From Amphibalanus amphitrite (Eukaryota > Arthropoda > Thecostraca > Balanomorpha > Balanidae): a DNA stretch of 64,000 nt. The notes under the pieces were generated by a model, which had not been told where the DNA came from, made no database searches, and saw only the letters and a program-made list of their open reading frames with translations. Every line of letters begins with the position of its first letter. Within the stretch, counting starts at the first letter, position 1. Where the stretch lies: assembly GCF_019059575.1 (NCBI RefSeq), contig NW_024881531.1, positions 620,001-684,000 on the forward strand. Direction: 5' to 3'. The translations under genes and the position numbers were made by a program. Below are positions 10,244 through 21,817 of the stretch, piece by piece.

Positions 10244-12801
10244 CACTAAAACTGAATGTCGCTAAGATCAAAGAGCCTAGACGCCACCGTATAAATTAAC
10301 GGTGTCGGATAGAAGTGTAATACCTATATGTTAATCTATTCAGACACAGCTCGAGCTTCACATCCATATACCTATAGGTATAGGTAATGGTGCCAATACG
10401 AATGCATCTAAAAGGTCATCAGTAACGCAATAGCTCAAGCTTTTCATAGTACTGATACAGAAGGCACTTGTAACTGATATCTCGGTGTTCGTAGAAAATA
10501 TAGGCTAAAAGGAGCTTGGACTGAAAATGTTGTAACATATGCTGCTAAGCAATCCATGTCTCTGCAAGTGGAAATCAGTTATTGTTACTATGCAATGCAA
10601 CTATACAGCGCATACAATTATCACTCTCATTCAATACAACCTCTCCCACTGCTAAACTAACGTCCGTATCGGCCAAACAGACGTCTGATACTCACGTGCT
10701 CATCTGGTGGTCATCCGCCCAGCTGTATCGAAGTGGCATGAATTCTGTGTAGGAGTCGTTTCAGGTGCCTCAAACCGACGGCTTCTGACCACTCACTTCA
10801 GACGCTGGTTGTCGCAGCTCAGGAACCAGCATAAATGGTCACAACGGTGCGAACGCATGTAGGCATGCATGCATGACCATCTTTCTTGTAAAACGTATCA
10901 GCAAAAGTGTATTTCTTACGCGTATAACAAGGTTTGTGTTACATAAGCAAAGTGTATAATTAAAATGAAATTGAAGTGCACGATAAATACTTAAAGTTAA
11001 CGCTGTGTGTTCCGCATTGCAGGGATTAACAGACGTCTTCGTTCAAATTTTTTCTTATGAAGTGGCTGTTTACAAGCTTTGTGCTAGAAAGCCTTCTACG
11101 TATAAAGCCAAATGAACATCAAATATGCACGCTTCGCAGCACGTTTGCATACATCACCGCACACACGACATACGTGGAACTCTCAGTCTTATTCAATCCT
11201 TCACGACAACACAAGTCTAACCGCCTCACCAACGCTCACTTCACCACTCCCCTCTCACGTCCGACCGACCCCACTTCACACCCAGAGCGACTCACAGTGC
11301 AGCCCTGCTCGTCTCTCGGCAGCAACTGCCGCTGCTCGAAACACCACCCCTCTGCATTCGGATTACATCGTGTCATCGTCCGCCCGCGGCCGCACATGGG
11401 CCGATCGCCACTTGCTGGAAGGGCTCGCTCGCCGGCCCGACATGTGGCGCTTTGCTCGATCGATATACGGCGGCATAATTGTTTAGCTCTGCCGGATCAG
11501 AGGCGAGGGTGAGTTCATGCAGGGATGCAACACCCTCCTCAACATATTGCAATGTACCGACTGCTTCACAAGTGGGAGGCCTTTGATATGTGGGAGGCAG
11601 CGATTCGTTCGTACAAGTGAATAATCCGTTATTGTTTTTCTCAGGACCAGCCAATCCGCATTCTCACTCACATTATCTTGTCCAGGCTGACGGTCACCCC
11701 GGCCACCCCCCACCAGACAACCGGTGGTGAGGGCAACTCCTTGGCTAGACTACATCCACTCCGGGGTGACCGTTTAAGTGGCAGGGCGGGCGGGCTTTCC
11801 CGAAGGCGCACTCCGGTCCCAGACCGTACCTGTGTGGTGCAATAAATCCGATGTTTCCATCCGGCACCCATAGCGTTACAATGTCTAACTTACAGGTTTT
11901 TCTCTTATTAAATCGAAAGAGCTAGAGTTTCAAAGAAAACAAACGCAGAAGTGACACGGATGAGATAGCAAGGCTTTAAAACGGTGAAATTCCCATAAGA
12001 TGTTTGGGTTACTTTCCAAGCAACAAGAATGATGGAATCATGAGCCCAGAAATTGCCTGTGCGTGCCTCACACCACACCGCGGCGGCAGGACAGAGTTGT
12101 GATGTGGTTTGATGCTTACGTAAAAGAGGGGTTTCCCGCAGTAGGCCCTCAGCTTCCCTGAGAGAGCCCAGAGCTGGTGAGAATGGCGTGAGCTGTTACT
12201 TTATCGACAGTAAACTCGGGAACTAAAAATAACGCCTAAAAGTTACGGGATGCGGCTCAGCGGTGACCTTAAGTGCATAATAAGACGAAGTTTTGAATTT
12301 TCACTATAATGGCCATTCATTATAAAGCATTGTATTAAAGCATCGCAGCCAGGCTTTTCGATCACAATGTGTGGTGGCATCCAACACAAGCATCCCTTTT
12401 CTGCTGTAAGCGATGACGAATGGTCACAGAAAAAATGTCTGAAAGAACGACTGTAAGCGAATAAGTCTAGCGTATCTAAAATATCGACAAATCTCTGCTG
12501 TTATTCCCACGGCCTAATGGACATCATCTGTCAGCGTCACTGATGACGGACGTTTCGAATGGAATACTGGATACCACTCCGGCAAACATCCCAAACTATG
12601 AGAGAGTTTTCATTCATCTCGAGCTCCAGCAAACATCTCAGACTGTAAAAGGGAATATCAGTCACCCCGGGCATCACACAACGCAATAATGACCAAAACA
12701 GTACACGTCCACCTCAGTCAAAGACCAATCTAGCGTGCCTCAGATCATCAGCCGGTGGCATGTGACGTCACACACTGTTGACGTCACAGACGTCCTTCCA
12801 G
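10244..12801. other. Spacer with no gene seen
   Basis: Mostly AT-rich DNA. Frames of up to 151 codons at 11057-11512 have no recognisable domain and lie in pyrimidine-rich sequence. A GC-rich patch at about 11660-11850 contains a splice-acceptor-like TTATCTTGTCCAG but I could not make a convincing exon from it. Confidence 0.4.
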
Positions 12802-13046
12802 GTCCACCGTTGATCTGTCGCAGCAGCTCCCTGGTCACCTGCCAGCGCCCACTGTCCGTCCACCGCTGGACCATCTATCGGAGAGAGGAATTCGCAGCGC
12901 GGACCAGACGCCGCCCGCAGAGGCTGGGTTTAATTATAATCAGCCCCGCTGCGACGGTTGAGGACGGAGGTGAGTATGGCACGTGCCGTCTGTGGCTCGA
13001 CGGCTGGGACACGAGACTGGAGCTGTCAGTACGTCCTGCAGTGTGA
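12802..13046 (+). CDS. Possible immunoglobulin-like domain exon (partial)
   Basis: The plus-strand frame (open from 12735, stop at 13044-13046) carries the spacing of an Ig-like domain: SSLVTCQ with a first Cys, VHRWTIYRR with the core Trp, RLGLIII as a late strand, then ATVEDGGEYGTC with the D-G-x-Y-x-C motif, and RLELSVRP as the last strand. The two Cys are 48 residues apart, within the usual range. A splice-acceptor-like CCTTCCAG precedes 12802. A perfect donor G|GTGAGT at 12969/12970 sits inside the Asp-Gly-Gly codons, so the exon may instead end there. The Tyr-to-Cys spacing is one residue too long, which suggests either a degenerating copy or a wrong exon model. No companion exon or signal peptide was identified. 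Ig-superfamily membership is inference from motif spacing. Confidence 0.4.
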
Positions 13047-14390
13047 TGTCTGCTAAATGCTGTCTGATTAGCTCAAACTGCTGCTGTAGAAACGTTTTCG
13101 TTGGATAAATTATTTGGAGTGGCGGATTTGCTTTTCATAATTTAGAGGATCCCATTAATAAGAAAGGTGAACCCAGCGTTTAGAGACGTCAAAAAGAAGA
13201 CCCAATGCACTTTTGACTAATTGAAAAGGGGATGTAACCCATGCCCATTTAACGACGAGTTGGGAAAGACAACAGATACGTCCGCTGTGGAAAATATAAC
13301 TTGGTTGAAGCACACTTGTGAACTTGTGAGCTTGTGAAGCACACTTGTAACCGGCAGTTCACTTTAAAATGCTTCAGGTAATTGAAGATATAACAGCAAT
13401 ACGTAACTTGGATATTTAGACATGGTATATGCTCGAATAACTTTGAACTCGCCACAGAGTCTTTTACATTGGCCAGCCTACACTGACGGACAGTACCGAT
13501 TTCCTACGCGCGATGTCTGGCAGTCCCGCCAGACGGCGCTGTCTGAGTCACAGCCAGAACGGAGATGGAGCTGAGGTATCGAGCCGTCGTGTCTGTCCGC
13601 TGTCCTCAGCCCACAGTCAGAGGCGGGGACCCGGGGACCAGAGGACATAGGGCATAGAGACAGAGGACTAAAGGGCGGAAGAGCAATAGAGAAAGCATGG
13701 AGGGAAAACAGAAATAAAGACACAGGAGAAAGAAAGAAAAAGTCTGAGAACTTCGTGTGTTGAAAGGATTGGGGGAGAAAACGGGAGGTCCATGAGGGAA
13801 AGAGAACGGCGAAGGGCAGAGAGGGCAAAATACAGAACCCAAAGGCGCTTTTATTTAAACACACTCAGCAGCGACCACTCCCCTACCCTATTAGATCAAT
13901 CAATGAGATGTAAACGACCGACCCGGCACGGCGGGGATCGAATCTGCAGTCCTCCCCCATCTATTGAAGTGCATAAAGCAGCATACTCGTACATAAGACC
14001 GGCGGAACAGTTTAAATCGCTGTGTTACCAAAGGTATTCAAGCATCACAATAGCAAACATAGTCATGAAAACCACATTATGATATAAGGTGATCCATGCT
14101 TTGACATGACAGCTCCACCAACACAAGAAAAGCACTTCTTGTACCCAAAAATAAAAAGTCACACAACTCTTACCTATACGTCACCCACTGCACGATGTGA
14201 GTACAGAACACTGGTGGACTGTGTCCGGTGTCTGCACAGAGATGGGATCAGTCACCGATCACCGACCTATAGAGGAAACGGAAACAACGACGGTCGGCAT
14301 GCATTAACGTTGACGAGAAGCATCGTGCTCCCAAAGCCAAAGCGAAAGGTCATTTTTGCTGTAAGACTCGTGACAAGTAGGCAGTGAGCG
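13047..14390. other. Spacer upstream of the first cuticular gene
   Basis: No gene seen. A short repetitive CACTTGTGA/CTTGTGAA patch occurs at about 13310-13350 and a purine-rich GAAAGAAAGAA-type stretch at about 13680-13810. The last few hundred bases are presumably promoter-proximal for the cuticular gene. Confidence 0.4.
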
Positions 14391-14393
14391 GAG

Positions 14394-14432
14394 TATATAA
14401 TAGCAGAGCTACATGGAGAAAAGCAGCTCATT
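14394..14432 (+). promoter_or_regulatory. TATA box and initiator of the first cuticular gene
   Basis: TATATAA at 14394-14400 is followed by TCATT at 14428-14432, an arthropod-initiator-like sequence about 34-36 bases downstream of the TATA start, slightly longer than usual. The initiator ATG follows at 14457, giving a short 5' UTR as is common for cuticular protein genes. Confidence 0.5.
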
Positions 14433-14456
14433 CGCCGGCGGACTTCGGCTTCAAGC

Positions 14457-16342
14457 ATGGAAGTAAGTTATCGAACTGCATCTCATATAGTTCTTATATC
14501 GGAATATATAATCGCAAGTATGATTGTTCACACAAGCTCCCAATAAAAGACGTGATGGCAGGCTTCCATGACATTTTTAATAAAATGGCTTCGAGCTTCG
14601 TATAATTAAGCCGGTAGGTATTATGAACTAGACTGGCTTGAGCTATTCATCATTTATTGTAATAAATTACGCATCAAAGTCGCTTTCGCCGTTGATCTCA
14701 GCGCTTCAAATGCAAGCACCCTCTGTCTGATATATTTTTGTTTCGTTTCCAGGTTTTTATTTTGATGGTCCTCACGGCCACCGTCAGAGTTGACGGTAGA
14801 GACAGCAGGCTATCCAGAAGTCTGTATGACACCTATCAAGGGCGATACATCGACTCGTCCTTGAACAGTGGTGGGCTACAGAAGGATGGTGCTCATCCCA
14901 TCATCAACAGACACTTTGCTCCTGAGCCGTTCGTACTTGCCCAAGGCTCCGAGACTGATAGCAGAATATCGTATGACCTGCCCGCAACGAATTGTCAAAA
15001 TCTACATTCTATCGATGGAGATTCCCCTGGGACGGAATATGGTGTCCCTGCTGTAAGGAACAAGGATGAATCCACTGGAGGAAGATACGGTGTTTCTGCT
15101 GTTACCAGCAATGGTGGATCCATTGGTGATTCCAATGGAGGAAGCTACGGTGTCCCTGCTGTTACCACTAACAATGGTGGCTCCAATGGAGGAAGCTACG
15201 GTGTCCATAATCATACCATCAATGGGGGCTCCAATGGAGGGAGCTACGGTGTCCCTGCTGCTACCAACAATGGTGGCTTAAATGGAGGAAGCTTCGGTGT
15301 CCCTGCTGCTACCAACAATGGTGGGTCTAATGGAGGAAACTACGGTATCTCTGCTGTTACCAACAATAGTGGACGCTACGGTGTCCCAGTTGTTACCAAC
15401 AATGATGGCTCCAATGGAGAAAACTACGGTGTCCCTGCTGTTACCAACAATGGAGGCCCCAATGGAGGAAGCTACGGTGTCCCTCCTGTTGACAATAATG
15501 GTGGCCCCAATGGAGGAAGTTACGGTGTCCCTAATCATACCAACAATGGTGGCTCCAACGGAGGAAACTACGGCGTCCCTTCTGTTACCAACCATGGTGG
15601 GCCCAACGTAGGAGATTACGGTATTCCCGATGTTACCAACAATGGAGTAAGCTACGGTGTTCCTGCTGTTACCAACAATGGAGAAACTTATGATGTGCCT
15701 GCTGCAAGCGACCAAGGAGCCGCTAACGGAGGAAACTTCGTCATTCCCATTTCTAGTGGATTTTCTAGCGGTGACAACTACGGCAGCGACAAAAGGTACA
15801 ACGATGACGACTACAGCAGTGACTATACCGGCGACTACTTCTCCGTCCCCGACTACGTGGTCGAATACGGCATCAGTGACCCCTACTCGGGTGTGTCGGT
15901 GACCTCCCGTGAGGACCGTCTCGGGGACCGGACCGAGGGCTCGTACGCCGCGCTGCTGCCCAACGGTCGGAGACAGGACGTCACCTACCGGGTCCAAGGA
16001 CCGTCCGGGCTCGTCACCGACGTACAGTACAATGATCCTAGCTATCAGGCGGCAGCTGATAATCTAGCAAATGCAGAAGACCAAGAGCCCCGAGAGTACC
16101 AAGAAGTACCCAGAGTCAGCGTCCCTGCTGAGGTTCAGAGAAGCTTCTACAATGGACCTATTGGACTCATTGGAGACGTGGTGGCAGGAATAGCCGTACC
16201 TGCAGCTGGACGGGGTGGGTTCAGAGGCGGCAGGTCTAGCAGCGAGGGCAGACCTGATGGCACTGCGGGCAATGGCGGGTATGGTGCGCGTTCTGCCAAT
16301 GCGGGACCCGCAGGGCTTGGCCAGCCCGGCCTCTGCTACTGA
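14457..16342 (+). CDS. Cuticular protein with 48-bp repeats and C-terminal chitin-binding block
   Basis: A structural protein of the extracellular cuticle. Exon 1 codes only ATG GAA (14457-14462), followed by donor GTAAGT; the intron is 14463-14752 with acceptor TTTCGTTTCCAG, and exon 2 is 14753-16342. Joining in phase 0 gives a 531-residue secreted protein with signal peptide MEVFILMVLTATVRVDG. An intron inside the signal peptide after a few codons is the classic layout of arthropod cuticular genes. Residues about 98-318 are 16-residue Gly/Asn/Ser repeats (GGSYGVPAVTNNGGSN type). Residues about 372-427 (VEYGISDPYSG ... DRTEGSYAALLPNGRRQDVTYRVQG) match a Rebers-Riddiford chitin-binding block (Chitin_bind_4). 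The tail is Gly/Arg-rich and ends in GLCY. A paralogue with the opposite domain order lies at 52774-55262. The start codon and intron are inferred from splice motifs, not transcripts. Confidence 0.85.
15035..15700 (+). repeat. In-frame 48-bp tandem repeat array, about 13-14 units
   Basis: Each unit codes about 16 residues with consensus GGSYGVPAVTNNGGSN. Variants replace AVTNN by PVDNN, NHTNN or AATNN, and some units are shortened. Repeats are kept in frame throughout, which suggests the coding sequence is under selection. Confidence 0.9.
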
Positions 16343-16354
16343 TCGCTGACTGAT

Positions 16355-16445
16355 CTGCGCATTAATTTTCAATAATTAATGCGCATTAATTTTCAATTGA
16401 TTTTGAGGGCATTGATTTTGAGGGCATTAATTTTCAATTGATGAG
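16355..16445 (+). repeat. Short tandem repeat in the 3' UTR region
   Basis: GCGCATTAATTTTCAAT occurs twice and GATTTTGAGGGCATT occurs twice just after the stop codon. Together they make an AT-rich, partly palindromic block that contains several ATTAAT cores. Confidence 0.7.
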
Positions 16446-16683
16446 TCCAGACTGACAACAGTGACATGTTTTGTCATAATGTGTGTTGTGACTATGGTGG
16501 TTTTTCGTCAAATAGTGTTTCACCTTCACGTTTGTATACCATTTACATAATGAGATAAAGCATTGTTTCCACTAACTACATATTCCCTGAAATTATCGTG
16601 TGTATGTTCCGCTCATCCATTTTGCCGTTTTTACATTGCCTCACTGTCTTAAGGACATACTCAGCAAATTAAACCAAAACCTG

Positions 16684-16689
16684 AATAAA
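16684..16689 (+). terminator. Candidate polyadenylation signal of the first cuticular gene
   Basis: AATAAA lies about 340 bases after the stop codon of the cuticular gene and is the first canonical hexamer that I see on the plus strand after it. Confidence 0.45.
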
Positions 16690-19600
16690 AACCGTTCACA
16701 ATTAACCGTCTCAATATAGGGTCATGCATAGCAAAGATACTGAAACACTCGATTCGAACATAACACTGCTCTTCTCCACTTACTTATAAACCTGCCCCTA
16801 GATGGCACTCGCAAAAACGCCTGAAAGCATACTGCACCGCATTACCTACGCAATGCGCATGCTACGGCTGGACCGACCCGACCGTTTACCACCGCGGCAC
16901 TTCAGAGGATATGTGGGATGTGTTTTAGTCTAATAAATGAAAGGTAGCACAACAAAGTGCCGGTTAAATAAATTACACATTCATGCGCAACAGGCGGTAT
17001 GGCATGACACGTATGACGTAGGCACACGAATGCTCGTACATACATTGCCGAACGAAAAAGACAGTAGTTGCTAGGATCCCCGCATAGCGTCGCTAGTAGC
17101 TCGCCGCTAGATGACGTCCGCGGTTGCCCCGACCCATGCCCCGACCCAAACGCGTCGGGTGCGCCGGAAGATGAGCGCTGACATCCAAGGCTATCTCAGT
17201 CTGTCCGTTCTGAGTTCTCTGGACTCTGGGCCATCGCTACCACAGCTGAGGGATGGGCTTTGAGGTGTTAAATTCTGACTGTGAATCTGGCTTATTGGGT
17301 TTAAGTTTTGAATCGTCAGATTCCCTACGATGCTAGGTATCATAAAATTATGCTGAAAGGAGAGGTGGCCATAAATGTGACATTTAAAATGTCTATAAGT
17401 AAAGTCGCATCACCCGTCATCTTTCCTCCCTATTTTGTAAACCTTACGGATCTCATTATCTTGTCTGGGTTGGAGGACGGAGGTCACTCAACAGACAACG
17501 GCATAGGTGGCTGGCTTACCAGAAACAGGCATACGACTTCGGTAATCAGAATGACCGTTCGTGGGGGTCTGTTCCACCGGTGACAGCTCATTCCAGCAGA
17601 ATTGGAAAAAGTCTCAGCTACTGCAGGCCTCCGACGCACCAGCTTCCCTAATATGCCAGTTCTTGCCTTTTTTGCCCTAAAATTGCATTAAAATGTTCTA
17701 AACCCTCAGTGGTATCCAATGGTCTTAGTCTCAACAGGTTGAAGTGGTCTTTGAAAAATGCATGCCAAGTTACCTACGAATTAAATGTGTGTAGGCACGT
17801 AACAACATCGCACTTCGCAGTAATAGGTGTCTAAAGCTGCAAATGTTTAGCTTAAGTGTCTTTATGCGACGTCAATCCAACGGAAACATTGCTGATGCAA
17901 GAGCCACAGTGCATCGAGTGATTCACGACAGCGAACCTTCGTAGATGGACGCCTTGCCTTGCGTAGGTAGATGATTCATCCTCGTAGTCCTATAACGTTA
18001 CACCTTAAAACGGAAAATTGTCAGTTTTCTGCCAGCAAAGTCAAGATATGAGGTAAAAATGAGTATCAAGTTACGCCTGCAATCTCCGTTTGCGCTTATT
18101 GTTCAACCATGAGCCAGCTTCTTGTGTCACGGCATCCAATAATGGTGAATGCCACCTCGGACCCCAGCGCTTAGGACAAATCAAAATACAGCTACTATAC
18201 GAGTGCCCTCGGATTTCGGAAGTCACTTTACCTACAAGCTACACAAACCACCCTCCCAGCCCCTCTCCCCGGTCGAAGTGACCGGAAACATCCGTAGCGC
18301 CCCATTCCGGTGGCCAGAGTCGGCGGGGGTGCGTTCACACCTCACTAGCGGCGCCGGCGTCCGGCCGGCCGGACGGTACACGGGTCGACTGAATGCCCCG
18401 GGCGCTGTCGACCGGAAGGGAGCCTGGGTCCGCCGCCCTGCCCCCGCCGCCGCCCCGGCCGCCGCCATTGTTGAGCCCGGTGGTCAGTCACGCGGCTCAG
18501 GATGTTGGACAGGCCTGTGACGGGTGCGGCGTCCGTTTGGGATTGTTGGAAGTCGGGAGGGTCCATCAGGAATCGAGTCCAAGTGGAGCTGTGTGCATTG
18601 AATATCGATAATTAGAATGTAAATGGAGGTATTCAGAGAGATTCGAAACGAAACTGGAATTCAATAGACATCAAATGGCGAGAGTAGACGATGCTGTTTT
18701 AAGGAATGACCACATCAGAATCTTAAGAATTCACCGATTGCATTGCAGCTTGCATGAATAAAATGGCTCATGATGAATAATTTTGAAAGCAAAACACCAT
18801 TACATTTTTGTTTCATTTCAGTAAATAATATGAATATTCCACGTAAACTGCGGTAAAATCGGACGTGTAAAATCATCTAACTATTGAAGTGCTCATGAGC
18901 CAGGTTCATGGAACTTAAATTGATGCTGCGTCCACCGACTACATGTCATGCCGCTTCACCGTCTTCAGTACAGCTCTGCAACCTATAAGCATGTAAATGC
19001 CACACCACGCAGTGCGTGCAATGGTGGTAGACCATGGAGTCACCGCCGATCGGCCGGTGTCGCGCCGACCGCTCGGCGGACCTGCCGGTCGGCCGGTCGG
19101 GGGGCGCATTGTTGTGCCGCTGATGGCTGCCGGCGGATAGGTCACGTCGACGCGCCCTATCTGGGCCAGAGCGGCGCTCCACAATGCCCGCTCGGCCGCC
19201 GCGCCGGTCGGCCCGATAGCGCGGATAATGTGATGACGATCGTCCGCACCGGCCCGCCGACTCTCGGCGACTCTCGGGGACTCTCGGCGGCTCTCGGCAC
19301 CACGAGGGGCTAATGAAGAGCTGGCGGCGCTTTGTGCAGGGACGTGCGTGCCTGAATGGCACGGCGCAGCCGGCCGGAGCGCCCGGCCCTGCTGCTCAGT
19401 TTTTGTTCTCAGAGCGCTCTTCAGACGGGGATCGAGGACAGTTAGAAATCGACAGAGGTGCCGGATGGCTGGAAAAATCATAATTCATAGGAAAATGGGA
19501 GCTCGTCGAACTGGCTCGCGCAAGAACTTGAGACTCCTTCGCGATGTCCGGCCCTCCCCTCCCCCGTTCAGCTCCCATCCCGAGATCCTCGAGGGCGCTT

Positions 19601-21712
19601 TCTTCCGTTCGGTCTCATCGAGGCGGCTTCCAGGCGCAGATGAAACGAATTGCCACTATCGCTGAGCCGCCCCCGTGTAATACATGCGTTAAATCTGTGT
19701 CACCGTGGTCGTTGGGCCCTTTGCGGCGCCCTAATCCAGACGATATGAGCTGGCCAAGCCCTGTAATTCTCCTTTCGACGCCGGCCCGCCCCCGGCCGCG
19801 GCTCCGACCGTCAATATTGCCGGGACGAGACGCTAGAAGACCTGCTGAAGAAGCCGTTAGACGGCAGCTGGGAGCCGGCAGCCCGCCGCCGCAGCGAGCG
19901 CCAAATTAAGCATGCCACATGCGATTAAGTGGGATCCGGCCGCGCGGTAATTAAAGGATACAAGAAATCATCGTTGGGGCCAGATTCAATTTGGTCATCA
20001 GCCAGGCTTGTCGTAATCAGAGGGATTTTTCCGCTGCGAGAGACCGGAGCAGCCAGACGGAAAACGCGCCGCTAAAAATCCGGAAAATGAGGCACGAGTC
20101 CCTAGATGAGCGACTGACTTTGATGGCGCAAAACAGAGTTTGGAATTGTTGGCCGAGACGCAGCGCTGGAACGGCAGAGAGAGAAGACAGGACGGCGGAA
20201 ATATACAGAGAGACAGTCAACAGCTACTCCGGCAGCAGAGCAGCCCACGGGACTAAAGTTGCTACCTCCCACGAAAAAAGGAGATGATGCATGTTAAGGC
20301 GGTTTCACGACACAATGTAGTCGGACAATGACAGGAATTTGGACGGGAAAATAAATTGCGGTAATGAATTTGTGCTATAGGTTTATCCACCATTTGAGGA
20401 AGATTATTATCCTCATGAACGTCTGACGTTCCCCGTTATTGTTAAAGCAACTTACATATGTCGCACCATGCAGAGTTCAAATGATAATTAACCTACTGAA
20501 CAACCATTCCTCCGGACTTTCACACTGCAGGTCGCCGAGTATTTATTCGTAAGTCCGGCAGCCGCGCCCGCTGTCCACCGTCCCTTGCCTCGCCAGCGGG
20601 CAGCAGCGGTGTGGTGTCGCATTAAAACCGTCCAGCCACAGTCTGATCGGTATTCGTGCCGGTCGCGTCGTTACCATCCCAGTTGGCGGCGATGTAGTTA
20701 GGGCGTCGTGCCCGCGGCCACCGGCCAGACATCGATATACAGCGCGACAGCCAGCCGGCCGGGCGGCTGTGGGGCCGATAACGGAGGAGACAGTGGTGAA
20801 CGGGGAGGGAGGTGGAAGGAGAGGTGGAATGTAGGGGACGAATGTGCAGGTAGAAGCGAAGGGGGCGGTCGTTTACATAAGGCTGTGTGTCTAGTGTGTG
20901 TGTTCCTGCGGTAACAGGGGCTATGACCATGATGCCGTCAATTGTGATCTTTACTTACCCTTTTTCTTTTTCTTTTTCTTTAGAATGGAACTACTTGCAT
21001 CTGTGTGCAAGCATGAAGTCACGAAGGCAGGAAGTTTATCTCAGCACCAACTTACAAGGCTTAGAAACATGGATGCTAAGGAAAAGACAAACACAGACTT
21101 CGGGAATTACAAACTTAACATAACCAACGGTCTTCGACAATCATTTAAAGGAAATAAATCAAAACACATTTCGCGCCGCTGTGGAAACGGATCTCGTCTC
21201 GCCGAAGAACAACAAACCGCGATGCCGACCTTTGAGCTCTGTGATATAACCTCAGACGCCCTATGTACCGGACCAGGGCAGTGACAGGCTGGGACAGTGT
21301 GGTCCATGCGGTCCATGCCGGGGTGTCGCCGTTTCGGTCTGATGTCTGCCCGGCTGTCAGGAACAGGCGGTCAGTTACAGAATGCCACCACCGGAGGTGC
21401 CCCTGTATGGGGTGGGCCCCCGCGGTGGTCACCTCACTCTACTGAGGGGGGGGGGGTGACATGGAGACAAAATGTAAACAGGGGCACAGCGAGACGATCG
21501 GTCGCCGGGGAGGTGTCGCCCAGACGCCGATCGCAAACAGCGGTGTTATTCGTGGATTGTGGGGGAAAATCAAATCGTCAGCCAGACTCTTCTGGTTTTA
21601 TAAATCACGTATAATGAGAATCATCCTCAGTTTTGCACTCGCGTAGGTATTGGAATAGTGGTCATCGCTGAATAGAATGCTTCGCACATTACTGCTAAAA
21701 TTGTTACAACAT
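16690..21712. other. Gene-poor stretch with GC-rich islands
   Basis: No gene seen. GC-rich islands occur at about 18250-18600 and 19010-19900. Both are surrounded by AT-rich sequence, and the second ends in AAATTAAG and GGTAATTAAAGG cores. Frames within these islands exist in several phases at once, as expected of stop-poor GC-rich DNA. A CTTTTT hexamer array (20957-20984) precedes a splice-acceptor-like CTTTAG, but the frame that follows is not recognisable. Confidence 0.4.
19252..19302 (+). repeat. 12-bp tandem repeat, about four units
   Basis: Units of the form CGACTCTCGGCG / GGACTCTCGGCG follow one another within a GC-rich island. Confidence 0.75.
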
Positions 21713-21817
21713 AATTTGTGCTATGATGTTATCGGTGGAGCCAACAAATAACTAAATGAAATTACTCTAAATCACTCTAAAATTTGTTGGCTCCACCGAT
21801 AACCTCATAACACAAAT
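21713..21817. mobile_element. MITE-like hairpin, 105 bp
   Basis: Arms of 35 bases (21713-21747 and 21783-21817) are inverted copies with about two mismatches, starting ATTTGTG and containing TATCGGTGGAGCCAACAAA. The 35-base loop is AT-rich. Target duplications are not clear. It could be a tiny MITE or a stable RNA hairpin if transcribed. Confidence 0.65.

Noticed and set aside
14738-14752. Start of the first cuticular protein at 14738
   Set aside because: The codon there is TTG and lies within the intron's polypyrimidine tract; the spliced ATG at 14457 gives a proper signal peptide.
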